From positions 1 to 25,857 of the forward strand of contig JAWLGN010000044.1 of assembly GCA_041685075.1 (NCBI GenBank): DNA of 25,857 bases, in the 5' to 3' direction. Shown here one piece after another: positions 1-6,388 of the stretch. The translations under genes were made by a program, and so were the position numbers. Origin of the DNA: JAMCRM01 sp041685075 (GTDB lineage: Bacteria; Acidobacteriota; Terriglobia; Bryobacterales; Bryobacteraceae). Positions within the stretch are counted from its first letter, which is position 1; each line of letters starts with the position of its first letter. The notes below the pieces were generated by a model, which saw nothing but the letters and a program-made list of their open reading frames with translations, did not search any database and was not told where the DNA came from.

Positions 1-322
1 CCTCCCAAGGAGCCGGGGGGAGCGTGGGGCCGTGCGCGACCGTGACAGGATCAAGCTCTTCCTCCCAAGGAGCCGGGGGGAGCGTGGGGCCGTGCGCGAT
101 CGTAACAGGGTCAAGCTCTTCCTCCCAAGGTGCCGGAGGGAGCGTGGGGCCGTGCGCCACCGTGACAGGGTCAAGCTCTTCCTCCCAAGGAGCCGGGGGA
201 AGCGTGGGGCCATGAGTGACGGTCTGGTTCCCGGGCCCATACCACCCGACGGCGGCTATGGAAAGGCCTAACAGAACCAGCAGTGTACCACAGAAAATTC
301 TATTGAACGCTTGGCTCGTCAT
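1..322 (-). CDS. Secreted or membrane-anchored tandem-repeat peptide, HGPTLPPAPW repeats (5' part; 3' end beyond the left edge)
   Basis: This is an open frame from ATG at 322 to the window edge: 107 complete codons with no stop. A GGAG Shine-Dalgarno at 333-336 lies 10 nt before the ATG. Residues 1-8 are MTSQAFNR, residues 9-27 form a hydrophobic helix (core TLLVLLGLSIAAV), and 28-36 are a short Gly/Asn/Thr linker. From residue 37 there are three complete 20-residue units, HGPTLPPAPWEEELDPVTVA, and the first 11 residues of a fourth. The only protein difference is V to I in unit 2. Each unit has a Pro-rich half ending in Trp and an acidic half (EEELD). Seven of the eight DNA differences between units are silent in this frame. 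The leader looks like a signal peptide or N-terminal anchor, without a clear AxA cleavage site. I do not recognise a named family. It could be a multi-core precursor peptide or a surface repeat protein. The gene is well supported; its function is unknown. Confidence 0.85.
   Translation of the reverse strand, partial: MTSQAFNRIFCGTLLVLLGLSIAAVGWYGPGNQTVTHGPTLPPAPWEEELDPVTVAHGPTLPPAPWEEELDPVTIAHGPTLPPAPWEEELDPVTVAHGPTLPPAPWE
2..214 (-). repeat. 60-bp in-frame tandem repeat, about 3.5 copies
   Basis: Direct reading shows units of exactly 60 bp (in gene orientation 214-155, 154-95, 94-35 and a partial 34-2). They differ at only a few positions. The period is a multiple of three, so each unit encodes 20 residues of the repeat peptide. 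The array continues past the left edge, so total copy number is unknown. Confidence 0.97.
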
Positions 323-332
323 AGTACTAGAT

Positions 333-336
333 CTCC
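333..336 (-). promoter_or_regulatory. Ribosome binding site of the repeat-peptide gene
   Basis: GGAG on the minus strand, 10 nt upstream of ATG 322. It decides strand and start for a gene whose repeats are otherwise open on both strands. Confidence 0.7.
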
Positions 337-376
337 AGGTGTGAAATTGCCTCGTTATGTAAAGGCGACAAGACGA

Positions 377-407
377 AGTTTACCCGAAAAACTAAACTAT
401 GGGTCAA
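377..407 (-). promoter_or_regulatory. Weak candidate promoter for the repeat-peptide gene
   Basis: On the minus strand TTGACC (407-402) is followed after 19 bp by TAAACT (382-377). Spacing is longer than optimal, so this is tentative. It would give a 5' UTR of roughly 50 nt ending at the GGAG site. Confidence 0.25.
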
Positions 408-664
408 GGAATCTATTGTGCGGAGTACTTTCTTGGTGGGCGTACTATGACCCCATTATCGGCCTAGTACTAGAAATATATTGAAGTTCTATTCATTGTG
501 GGGTACAATATAACCCGCGTTTCATCGAGGTCGCACACCACAGTGCTTGCCGGCCTCGGAGGTTAGCGCACAAGGCAGGCCACAGATTCACCGCCGCGCA
601 GCACAGCGCAATTCGCTAGCCGATGCGTTCGGGAAGCGCGAGCAGCGATTTTTTCCCGTTCTTT

Positions 665-1288
665 CTAGCCGGCGACGCCCTTCCTGGGCTCCTGGCCTTT
701 GTCGGCGGACTTGTTCTTATCCTGCGACTTGGCGTCCTGCGCTTTGGCGCTCTTTACCGGGCTGAGCAGGATGTGGACGTTTCGGCCTTCCATACGCGGC
801 GCGGTGTCCACTGTGCCGTAACCCGCCAGGTCCTCGGCAAAGCGCATCAGCAGCTTCCGGCCCAGATCCGAGTGCGCGATTTCGCGCCCGCGAAACTGCA
901 CTACGGCCTTCACGCGGTTGCCTTCACTGAGGAAACGAATGGCGTGGTTTTTCTTGAAATTGTAATCGTGATCGTCGGTGTTAGGGCGGAATTTCAGCTC
1001 CTTCACCTCCACCACGTGCTGTTTCTTTTTGGCCTCGTGCTGCCGTTTCTTCTGTTCGTATTGATAGTGGCCGTAATCCACCGCCTTGGCCACCGGCGGC
1101 ACGGCGGTGGGCGCTACCACTACGAGGTCAAGCCCCAGTTCCTTTGCTTTGCGCAAGGCGGCCGAGGTCGGCATGATTTCGGTGGTCCCGTCCGGAAACA
1201 CCGCCCGGACTTCGCGCGCGCGTATGGTCTCGTTGACATTTTCGCGGCGGCCGTGCCTGCGGGGATGAAAGTGTCTGCGTGGAATCAT
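665..1288 (-). CDS. infC: Translation initiation factor IF-3
   Basis: IF-3 binds the 30S subunit, blocks 50S joining and checks initiator tRNA and start codon. The 207-residue protein shows the family layout: N-domain with NETIRAREVRAVFPDG near residue 18, then a Lys-rich linker helix (YEQKKRQHEAKKKQH), then the C-domain with VKELKFRPN, HDYNFK, RFLSEGNRVKAVVQFRGRE and a final GRNVHILLSP strand. The Lys/Gln-rich tail after residue 185 is an extension typical of some phyla. An in-frame stop (TGA) lies four codons upstream of the ATG, so the start must be ATG 1288 or the next codon, ATT. infC in many bacteria starts at ATT, and here the two are adjacent. No clear Shine-Dalgarno is visible. The usual rpmI and rplT partners do not follow it. 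Confidence 0.96.
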   Translation of the reverse strand: MIPRRHFHPRRHGRRENVNETIRAREVRAVFPDGTTEIMPTSAALRKAKELGLDLVVVAPTAVPPVAKAVDYGHYQYEQKKRQHEAKKKQHVVEVKELKFRPNTDDHDYNFKKNHAIRFLSEGNRVKAVVQFRGREIAHSDLGRKLLMRFAEDLAGYGTVDTAPRMEGRNVHILLSPVKSAKAQDAKSQDKNKSADKGQEPRKGVAG

Positions 1289-1339
1289 TCGACTATTTCA
1301 ACGATGATAGCGGCCGACTGGGGTAACGCGGAGAAATGC

Positions 1340-1360
1340 GAGAGGTCCTGAGACCCTCTC
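1340..1360. other. Hairpin in the infC leader
   Basis: GAGAGGTC, loop CTGA, then GA-C-CCTCTC: an 8-bp stem with one bulged base, 52-72 nt upstream of the infC start. There is no T-tract downstream on the minus strand, so it is more likely a leader element than a rapZ terminator. Confidence 0.4.
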
Positions 1361-1411
1361 AGGTCGTGGTTTTGCATTACGGAGTTCTGCAATCCTGTCT
1401 CTGTCTGTCTC

Positions 1412-1441
1412 AGTTTACTGGGACGATGCCAAAGTTGTCTA
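1412..1441 (-). promoter_or_regulatory. Candidate sigma70-type promoter for infC
   Basis: TAGACA (1441-1436), 18-bp spacer, TAAACT (1417-1412) on the minus strand. It would give a 5' leader of about 115 nt, within the 186-nt gap between rapZ and infC. Moderate match only. Confidence 0.4.
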
Positions 1442-1446
1442 CCCAT

Positions 1447-1496
1447 ATTTCAAACGCCCTTACCGATATCCATTTCAAACGCCTTTACCGATATCC
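1447..1496 (-). repeat. 25-bp tandem duplication spanning the rapZ stop codon
   Basis: Units 1447-1471 and 1472-1496 are contiguous and differ at one position (C1459 versus T1484). In gene orientation each copy reads GATATCGGTAARGGCGTTTGA plus four flanking bases, so the last codons (DIGKGV) and the TGA are repeated immediately after the functional stop. Confidence 0.95.
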
Positions 1497-2320
1497 CGGT
1501 GGCTCACCTTGGCCCGGAAACCCGCCTGCACCAGGTTCTTGCGAATCTGGTCGGCCATCATGACCGAGCGATGGTGGCCGCCGGTACAGCCGAACGCTAT
1601 GGTTAGATAGCTCTTTCCCTCCCGGATGTAGTGCGGCAGCAGGTAGATCAGCAGTTCGGAGATGCGGTTGACGAACTCGACCGTCTGGGGGAAGGACCGT
1701 ATATAGCGTGCCACCCGAGGATTACGTCCCGTCAGGTTTTTGAAGCGCGGGATGTAATTCGGGTTGGGCAGGAAGCGCACGTCGAAAACCAGGTCGCTGT
1801 CCGGCGGCACTCCGTGCCGGTAGCCGAAACTGGTGACGTACACCATGATGTTGGATGCCTCGCCATTGCCTCCAAAGCGCTCCCCGATGAACTCCCGAAG
1901 CTCGTGAACGGTGAACTTGGACGTGTTGATGATGACGTCCGCCATGGCGCGGATGGGCGCCAGTTGGCGCCGCTCGGAGGCGATGGAGTTGAGAATGCTG
2001 CGATCGGTGCCCAACGGGTGTGGACGCCGCGTTTCGCTGAAGCGCCGCAGCAGGGTGGCTTCGGCAGCCTCCAGGAACACCAGTTGCGCCGGGATGGTGC
2101 GTTTCAGTTTCCGGAAGACCGCGGGCAGCCGTTGCAGCGCATCGCCTTCCCGGACGTCCACCACCAGGGCGGCGCGGTGCGTGTGGGCGGAATCGCGGGC
2201 CAGTTCGGCGAACTTGGGAATCAAATCCACCGGCAGGTTGTCCACCGAGTAGTAGCCCAGGTCTTCCAGAGCCTTCAGGACAGATCCCTTCCCGGAGCCG
2301 CTCAAGCCGGTGATGATCAC
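1475..2320 (-). CDS. rapZ: RNase adapter protein RapZ (nucleotide-binding, YvcJ family)
   Basis: RapZ/YvcJ proteins bind nucleotides. In enterobacteria RapZ delivers the GlmZ small RNA to RNase E and so controls glucosamine-6-phosphate synthase. The 281 residues counted from GTG 2320 show the P-loop GLSGSGKGS at residues 5-13, VDNLP at 26-30, and SETRRPHPLG. The C-terminal domain has VFDVRFLPNPNY and FGCTGGHHRSV, all RapZ signatures. The start is uncertain. The 98 nt between hpf and GTG 2320 stay open in this frame with coding-like GC3 and a Lys/Ser/Pro-rich stretch, but contain no ATG, GTG or TTG in frame. CTG 2323, ATT 2404 or ATA 2413 are the non-standard options. It follows rpoN and hpf, a classic neighbourhood, although ptsN is absent. 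Confidence 0.95.
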   Translation of the reverse strand: MIITGLSGSGKGSVLKALEDLGYYSVDNLPVDLIPKFAELARDSAHTHRAALVVDVREGDALQRLPAVFRKLKRTIPAQLVFLEAAEATLLRRFSETRRPHPLGTDRSILNSIASERRQLAPIRAMADVIINTSKFTVHELREFIGERFGGNGEASNIMVYVTSFGYRHGVPPDSDLVFDVRFLPNPNYIPRFKNLTGRNPRVARYIRSFPQTVEFVNRISELLIYLLPHYIREGKSYLTIAFGCTGGHHRSVMMADQIRKNLVQAGFRAKVSHRDIGKGV

Positions 2321-2418
2321 CAGTTCGGGCGCCCGCCCGCTGCCATTGCCGGGCGGCGCGGGCTTGGTCTTCTTCGCGGACTTCCGGGATTTCGCTTCTT
2401 TAATCGGGGCTATGGCCT

Positions 2419-2964
2419 TTAGGTCTCCACCAAATCCAAATTGCCGTCGCGGCGCCGGATCAGGACCGACACCCGGTCCGTCTCCGAATCCACGTACACC
2501 AGGTAATCGAGGCCGCGCTCCATCTCGAGGAGCGCTTCCTCCAGCGACATCGGCTTGCGCCGCTCGTGATGGTTCACCCGAAAAATCTGGACGTCTACCG
2601 GTTCGGTCTCCGGTTCCGGATTCCCCACGGTCTCCACCTGCATGGTCTCGGGTGCCTGGCGCGGCTGCCGCTTCAGGTCGCGCCAGCGCTGTCTCACCTT
2701 CACGGCCTGTTTCTCGAACTTCTCAATGGCGCCGTTCAGGGCGGTGTAGGTGTCCGGACCCGACCCCACCCCCACCAGCCGATGATCGTAGTAGTCGAGC
2801 GTGATTTCCGCGTTGTGCAGGTGCCGCTCCATCGACAGAATGACGCGAGCTTCCCTCTCTTCCTTCCCGTCGAGTAGCTTGCCGATCTTGACGAAAGCCG
2901 CTTCGACCTTCCGCAATTGAGCAGGCGTCAGGTCCACTTGTCTGCCTGTGTAGCTGATCCTCAT
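2419..2964 (-). CDS. hpf: Ribosome hibernation promoting factor, long form
   Basis: Long HPF dimerises 70S ribosomes into inactive 100S particles in stationary phase. The protein starts MRISYTGRQ. ATG 2964 is preceded by GGAGG at 2978-2974 with 9-nt spacing, whereas the ATG six codons upstream has none. The length is 181 residues. Residues 1-105 form the S30AE domain (RISYTGRQVDLTPAQLRKVE, AEITLDYYDHRLVGVGSG, YTALNGAIEKFEKQAVKVR). A linker of about 30 residues follows. The C-terminal domain (about 125-181: VQIFRVNHHERRKPMSLEEA to YVDSETDRVSVLIRRRDG) is the dimerisation module that marks the long form. It lies 22 nt downstream of rpoN and is probably cotranscribed. Confidence 0.95.
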   Translation of the reverse strand: MRISYTGRQVDLTPAQLRKVEAAFVKIGKLLDGKEEREARVILSMERHLHNAEITLDYYDHRLVGVGSGPDTYTALNGAIEKFEKQAVKVRQRWRDLKRQPRQAPETMQVETVGNPEPETEPVDVQIFRVNHHERRKPMSLEEALLEMERGLDYLVYVDSETDRVSVLIRRRDGNLDLVET

Positions 2965-2986
2965 CTTCGCGATCCTCCACACCGGG

Positions 2987-4564
2987 TCAATTGCGGACCC
3001 GGCGTTGGTGCGTGGACGGAATCTTCATGTCCTCACGGTATTTTGCCACAGTTCGGCGGGTGACCTGGATTCCTTCGGATTGCAGCACGGTGGTGATCTG
3101 CTCGTCGGTGAGGGGCCTCGTGGGGTCCTCCTCCTCGATGAGCTTCTTCACCCGGCGCTTGAGCAGCAGCAGCGGGGTACGGCTGCCCGAAGGTCCCTGC
3201 ACGGCCTCGGAGAAAAAGTAGCGCAGTTCGAAGACGCCCTGCGGCGTATGCACGTACTTGTTAGCTACCGCGCGGCTCACCGTGGAGGGGTGCACCCCCA
3301 CCTCCTCGGCCACTTCCTTGATCATCATGGGCCGCAGGTGGTCGATGCCGTTGCTCAGGAACTCGGACTGGCGCCGCACGATGGCTTCGCAGACCTTGAG
3401 AATGGTCTGCTTGCGCTGCTCGATGTTCTTCATGAGCTGGATGGCCGAGGTGTAGCGCTCCCGCACGTAGTCGCGGACTTCCTTGCTGGCGCCGTTTTCG
3501 CGGTCGAGCATGCGGCGGTACTGCGCGTTGAGACGCAGTTGCGGCACATCCTCGTCGTTCATCTGGATGATGTACTGGTCGCCATCCTTGATGAAGTAAA
3601 CGTCCGGCTCCACCAGCCGCGCACCGGCCCCGGAGTAGCGCAGGCAGGGACGCGGGTTGAGGTGCCGGATCACCTGCACCGCCAGTTCCACGTGTTCCGG
3701 CGGGCGCGCCAGCGCCTTGGCCAGTTCGCGGTACTGGCGGGTCTCCAGCAGCCGGAGGTGGTTGGCCACGATCTGCCAGGCCACTCCGCCCTTGCCGTTC
3801 ATGCTTTCCAGTTGCAGCAGCAGGCACTCGCGCAGGTTACGCGCCGCCACGCCCGCCGGGTCGAGCGACTGCACCACCCGCAGCGCTTCCTCCACGTCCT
3901 CGGGTTTGTGCCTGCCCAGAGTGGCGATCTCTTCCAGGGTCGCGGAGAGATATCCGTCTTCGTCCAGGTTGCCGATGATGGACTCGGCGGCGTCCCGCAC
4001 GTTCTCATCCAGTACCGTCACCGCCAGTTGCTGGTGGAGATGATCGGCCAGGGTCACCGGCGCCGAGAGAAACGTCTCGAACGACGGTTTCTCGACCGAC
4101 TCCGCGGCGGGACTCTTGTAGCCCGGGTCCAGGTAATCGTCGAAGAAGGAGCCGAAATCGATCTCGTCGAACGGGTCCGCGGTGGTCGGCGCTTCCGGCG
4201 GATCGCCGGCGGTGGCAGCCTCCGCGGGAGCCTCGGCGGCGTCGAACAGGGTGGGATTGAGCGCCGCTTCCGAACCGGCGCCATCCAGCATGCCTTCCCC
4301 CAGGCCCGCTTCCAGGATCTGGGCGTCGGCCGGGTCCTTCACCCGTTCCGGCTCCAGCAGCGGCAGCATCTCCGCGGGGGATACTTCGTCGCCGGGCTCT
4401 TCGGTGGCTTCTTCCAGGACCGGATTTTTGACAATCTCCTGGTTGATCATCTCCTTCAACTCCAGGCGGTTCAGTTGCAGAACGGTAACCATCTGCACCA
4501 GACCCGGAGTGAGGATCTGCTTCTGTGCAACCTTAAGCTGAAGTCTTGGCGACAGCAAGCTCAT
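2987..4564 (-). CDS. rpoN: RNA polymerase sigma-54 factor
   Basis: Sigma-54 directs polymerase to -24/-12 promoters and needs an AAA+ activator. The 525-residue protein has region I (SLLSPRLQLKVAQKQILTPG, then QMVTVLQLNRLELKEMINQEI), an acidic region II of about 100 residues rich in Glu, Asp, Pro and Ala, and the core-binding region beginning near residue 165. A helix-turn-helix follows (IKEVAEEVGVHPSTVSRAVA), then TPQGVFELRYFFS. The RpoN box is at residues 502-511, TRRTVAKYRE. The canonical box begins with Ala, so the first position is Thr here. The acidic region II is long. lptB, often upstream of rpoN, is replaced by an unrelated secreted propeller gene. I noticed no obvious -24/-12 promoter in the window, though I could not scan exhaustively. 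Confidence 0.97.
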   Translation of the reverse strand: MSLLSPRLQLKVAQKQILTPGLVQMVTVLQLNRLELKEMINQEIVKNPVLEEATEEPGDEVSPAEMLPLLEPERVKDPADAQILEAGLGEGMLDGAGSEAALNPTLFDAAEAPAEAATAGDPPEAPTTADPFDEIDFGSFFDDYLDPGYKSPAAESVEKPSFETFLSAPVTLADHLHQQLAVTVLDENVRDAAESIIGNLDEDGYLSATLEEIATLGRHKPEDVEEALRVVQSLDPAGVAARNLRECLLLQLESMNGKGGVAWQIVANHLRLLETRQYRELAKALARPPEHVELAVQVIRHLNPRPCLRYSGAGARLVEPDVYFIKDGDQYIIQMNDEDVPQLRLNAQYRRMLDRENGASKEVRDYVRERYTSAIQLMKNIEQRKQTILKVCEAIVRRQSEFLSNGIDHLRPMMIKEVAEEVGVHPSTVSRAVANKYVHTPQGVFELRYFFSEAVQGPSGSRTPLLLLKRRVKKLIEEEDPTRPLTDEQITTVLQSEGIQVTRRTVAKYREDMKIPSTHQRRVRN

Positions 4565-4642
4565 CTAGCCCCATGATATCATTTCCGGCCCCCGGTGCCC
4601 CCTGGGAGGGGATTCGTCCGGCAGCACACAAGTGTAGAGAAA

Positions 4643-6022
4643 TCATCTTTTTACCGGTTTGGGCGCGGCCGCACAGCGGGGGACGGCCAGCCCCACGACG
4701 CTGAAATCGTAATCGGTGTAAGCCCGCATCACGCCGCGCAGCCACAGCACCACACGGCCGCAGCCCTCCCCCATGGGGACCACCGGGCGGATGTTGTCCT
4801 GGCTGGAATCGCGCGTTAACGGGGTCCACGTCCAGGTGGCGCCGCCGTCGCGCGTAGTGCCGTGGAAGATCTCCCAGTGGCGCCGCCCGTCGGCCCGGCT
4901 CACCAGCGGCTTGCCGGTCGAGGGGTCGGCGTTGGTCGAGATGAAGACCGTGTCGGGGTCGTGCGGATCGAGCGCCACGTTGCCGGTGTAATCGTCCTCC
5001 CGGGGATAGAGTTTGCTGCCGCTGTAGGCAATTTCCCGCACCTTCCAGGCTTTGCCGTCCCAGCGCGCCTGGTAGTAGCGGAAGTCGTGGCCGCCCTCTC
5101 CCGGGGGCAGGCCGGCCGAATCCTTCTGCACCGAAAAGGCCAGGAAGGGCCGCCCCTGCCGATCCAGGTGGATCTCGCTGGTCCAGGCCACGTTCTGCGG
5201 GTCGCCCTGGAAAACGCGGGTGCCTTCTTCGGGCCGCTTCAGTCCCTCTTCCAGGCTGCGCACCAGCGTGCCGTCGGAGTGGTAGAGATTTCCCGCGCGG
5301 TAGTAGATGTGGTAGATGCTGTTGTCGTAGTTACGCGGGTGGCCCTCGGTATAGGTCACGTGGACAGTCTCGCGGCCATCGGAGGCGTACTTGGCGTAGG
5401 GCCGGTGGCGGAACTCTCCGGGCACGTCGATGAAGACTTTGCCCGCCTTCCAGGTCTCGCCGAAATCGTCCGACCACGCCCAGGAAGGCTTGAAGCTGGC
5501 ATCGAAGCCCCGGTAGAAGTCGTAGATGCGGCCCTTGCCGCCGTTCTCGCGCGAGAGGAAGTGGAGGTTGGAGTACGTCACGCGCGAGCGGGCGCTGGGT
5601 GCGAAGATACGCTCGGGTCCCCAGGACCGGCCGTCGCGGGGATGGCTCGAGATGCGGTAGTATTTCTTCTCCTCGTTGCCGTGGCGGGCGTAAACGGCCA
5701 GGATGCGGCCGTCGGGCCGCACCAGCAGGGCGGGGGAGTTGTGATCGTCGGCCCACACCTTGCGCTCGGCATCCGCGGCGGGGCGGTGCAGCACCGCCAC
5801 AGAGTTCTGGCCCGTCGCCGGATCGTAGGTGGCCACTTCGACGTAGCCCTTCCGCGCCGGATCCTTATGGCCGGTGGCCACGGTGGCGGCGACGATCTTT
5901 CCATTCACCACGATGGCGCGCTCGTCTTCGAACCAGCACCAGCCGCCGTCGTCGTTGACAACGAAGGGTTCGGCACAGACAAGTGGCAGCGCTGCGGCGA
6001 GTGCCAGGGTCAGCAGTCTCAT
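4643..6022 (-). CDS. Secreted BNR_4-type beta-propeller protein (possible glycan lyase or glycosidase relative)
   Basis: This is a 459-residue exported protein. Residues 1-17 (MRLLTLALAAALPLVCA) are a signal peptide. ATG 6022 is preferred over the ATG at 6046 because the longer form adds a charged stretch before the signal. The mature protein opens with NDDGGWCWFEDERAIVVNGK, the hallmark opening of BNR_4 propellers. Repeated blades carry DGRILAVYARHG, SDDFGETWKAGK (an Asp-box), LDRQGRPFLAFSVQ and TTRDGGATWTWTPL (a second Asp-box). The family includes ulvan-lyase-like propellers and many proteins of unknown activity, so the substrate cannot be read here. The divergent neighbour operon encodes a sulfatase, which fits a sulfated glycan. 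TAAGAT at 6035-6030 ends 7 nt before the ATG and no Shine-Dalgarno is visible, so the transcript may be leaderless. Confidence 0.85.
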   Translation of the reverse strand: MRLLTLALAAALPLVCAEPFVVNDDGGWCWFEDERAIVVNGKIVAATVATGHKDPARKGYVEVATYDPATGQNSVAVLHRPAADAERKVWADDHNSPALLVRPDGRILAVYARHGNEEKKYYRISSHPRDGRSWGPERIFAPSARSRVTYSNLHFLSRENGGKGRIYDFYRGFDASFKPSWAWSDDFGETWKAGKVFIDVPGEFRHRPYAKYASDGRETVHVTYTEGHPRNYDNSIYHIYYRAGNLYHSDGTLVRSLEEGLKRPEEGTRVFQGDPQNVAWTSEIHLDRQGRPFLAFSVQKDSAGLPPGEGGHDFRYYQARWDGKAWKVREIAYSGSKLYPREDDYTGNVALDPHDPDTVFISTNADPSTGKPLVSRADGRRHWEIFHGTTRDGGATWTWTPLTRDSSQDNIRPVVPMGEGCGRVVLWLRGVMRAYTDYDFSVVGLAVPRCAAAPKPVKR

Positions 6023-6029
6023 GCCCGGC

Positions 6030-6075
6030 ATCTTAGCATCGCGCAATGGCGCCTCCCACTGCCCGGGGGCATAAT
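6030..6075. promoter_or_regulatory. Divergent -10-like elements with leaderless spacing
   Basis: On minus, TAAGAT (6035-6030) ends 7 nt before ATG 6022. On plus, CATAAT (6070-6075) ends 6 nt before ATG 6082. Neither gene has a Shine-Dalgarno, and each predicted transcription start coincides with its ATG. No good -35 accompanies either. Confidence 0.4.
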
Positions 6076-6081
6076 AGAGCC

Positions 6082-6387
6082 ATGTTGATCGTTCACGTCC
6101 ATGTTCGCGTCAAGCCGGAGTTCATCGAGGCTTTCCGGGAAGCCACCCTGGAGAACGCGCGCAACAGCGTCCGGGAACCCGGCATCGCGCGGTTCGACGT
6201 CCTCCAGCGGGAGGACGATCCAACCCGCTTCCTGCTGGTGGAGGTTTACCGCAACGACCAGGCCCCCGCGGCCCACAAGGAGACCGCGCACTACCAGACC
6301 TGGCGCGACGCGGTGGCCCCCATGATGGCCGAGCCGCGCAGCAGCGTGAAATACGCCAACATCTATCCGGAGAACACGGGCTGGTAA
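6082..6387 (+). CDS. Antibiotic biosynthesis monooxygenase (ABM) superfamily protein, LsrG-like
   Basis: This 101-residue ferredoxin-like alpha/beta protein belongs to the ABM fold, which includes small quinol monooxygenases and the autoinducer-2 isomerase LsrG. It has strand MLIVHVHVRVKPE, helix FIEAFREATLENARNSVREPG, strand RFDVLQREDDPTRFLLVEVY, then AHKETAHYQTWRDAVAPMM. The His/Tyr pair in HKETAHYQTW is typical. ATG 6082 was chosen because upstream in-frame residues lack family similarity and the strand begins at once. The stop is followed after 1 nt by the ATG of the iron-type alcohol dehydrogenase, so the two are translationally linked and likely act on one small-molecule pathway. The substrate is unknown. 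The AI-2 role is only a family analogy. Confidence 0.88.
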   Translation: MLIVHVHVRVKPEFIEAFREATLENARNSVREPGIARFDVLQREDDPTRFLLVEVYRNDQAPAAHKETAHYQTWRDAVAPMMAEPRSSVKYANIYPENTGW

Positions 6388-6388
6388 C

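Larger units (their letters stand above)
323..664. other. Intergenic region, AT-rich next to the repeat-peptide gene
   Basis: There is no credible gene here on either strand. The part near the repeat-peptide gene is much poorer in GC than the rest of the window (24 of 60 bases G/C in 361-420, 27 of 60 in 481-540). It probably holds that gene's promoter. The palindromic 9-mer TAGTACTAG occurs twice (322-330, 465-473). From about 540 to 664 the DNA returns to high GC. That part is the 3' flank of infC, where a weak inverted repeat (CGGGAA and TTCCCG) could act as a terminator. I see no rpmI or rplT. Confidence 0.6.

Noticed and set aside
1..214. CRISPR array
   Set aside because: Units are contiguous 60-bp copies without unique spacers and in frame with a protein.
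24..215. Plus-strand repeat reading frame, GSSSSSQGAGG-type repeats
   Set aside because: It shares the silent-substitution pattern only because its third positions line up with those of the minus frame. It has no start or leader in the window, while the minus frame has ATG, Shine-Dalgarno and a hydrophobic leader.
32..271. Plus-strand Arg-rich repeat frame
   Set aside because: Differences between units are mostly amino-acid-changing in this frame, which argues against coding.
623..1351. Plus-strand 242-codon open frame
   Set aside because: It is antisense to infC, whose IF-3 motifs are unmistakable.
4598..4612. Terminator after the BNR propeller gene
   Set aside because: CCCCT-GGG-AGGGG is only a 5-bp stem with a 3-nt loop and no T-tract; too weak to call.
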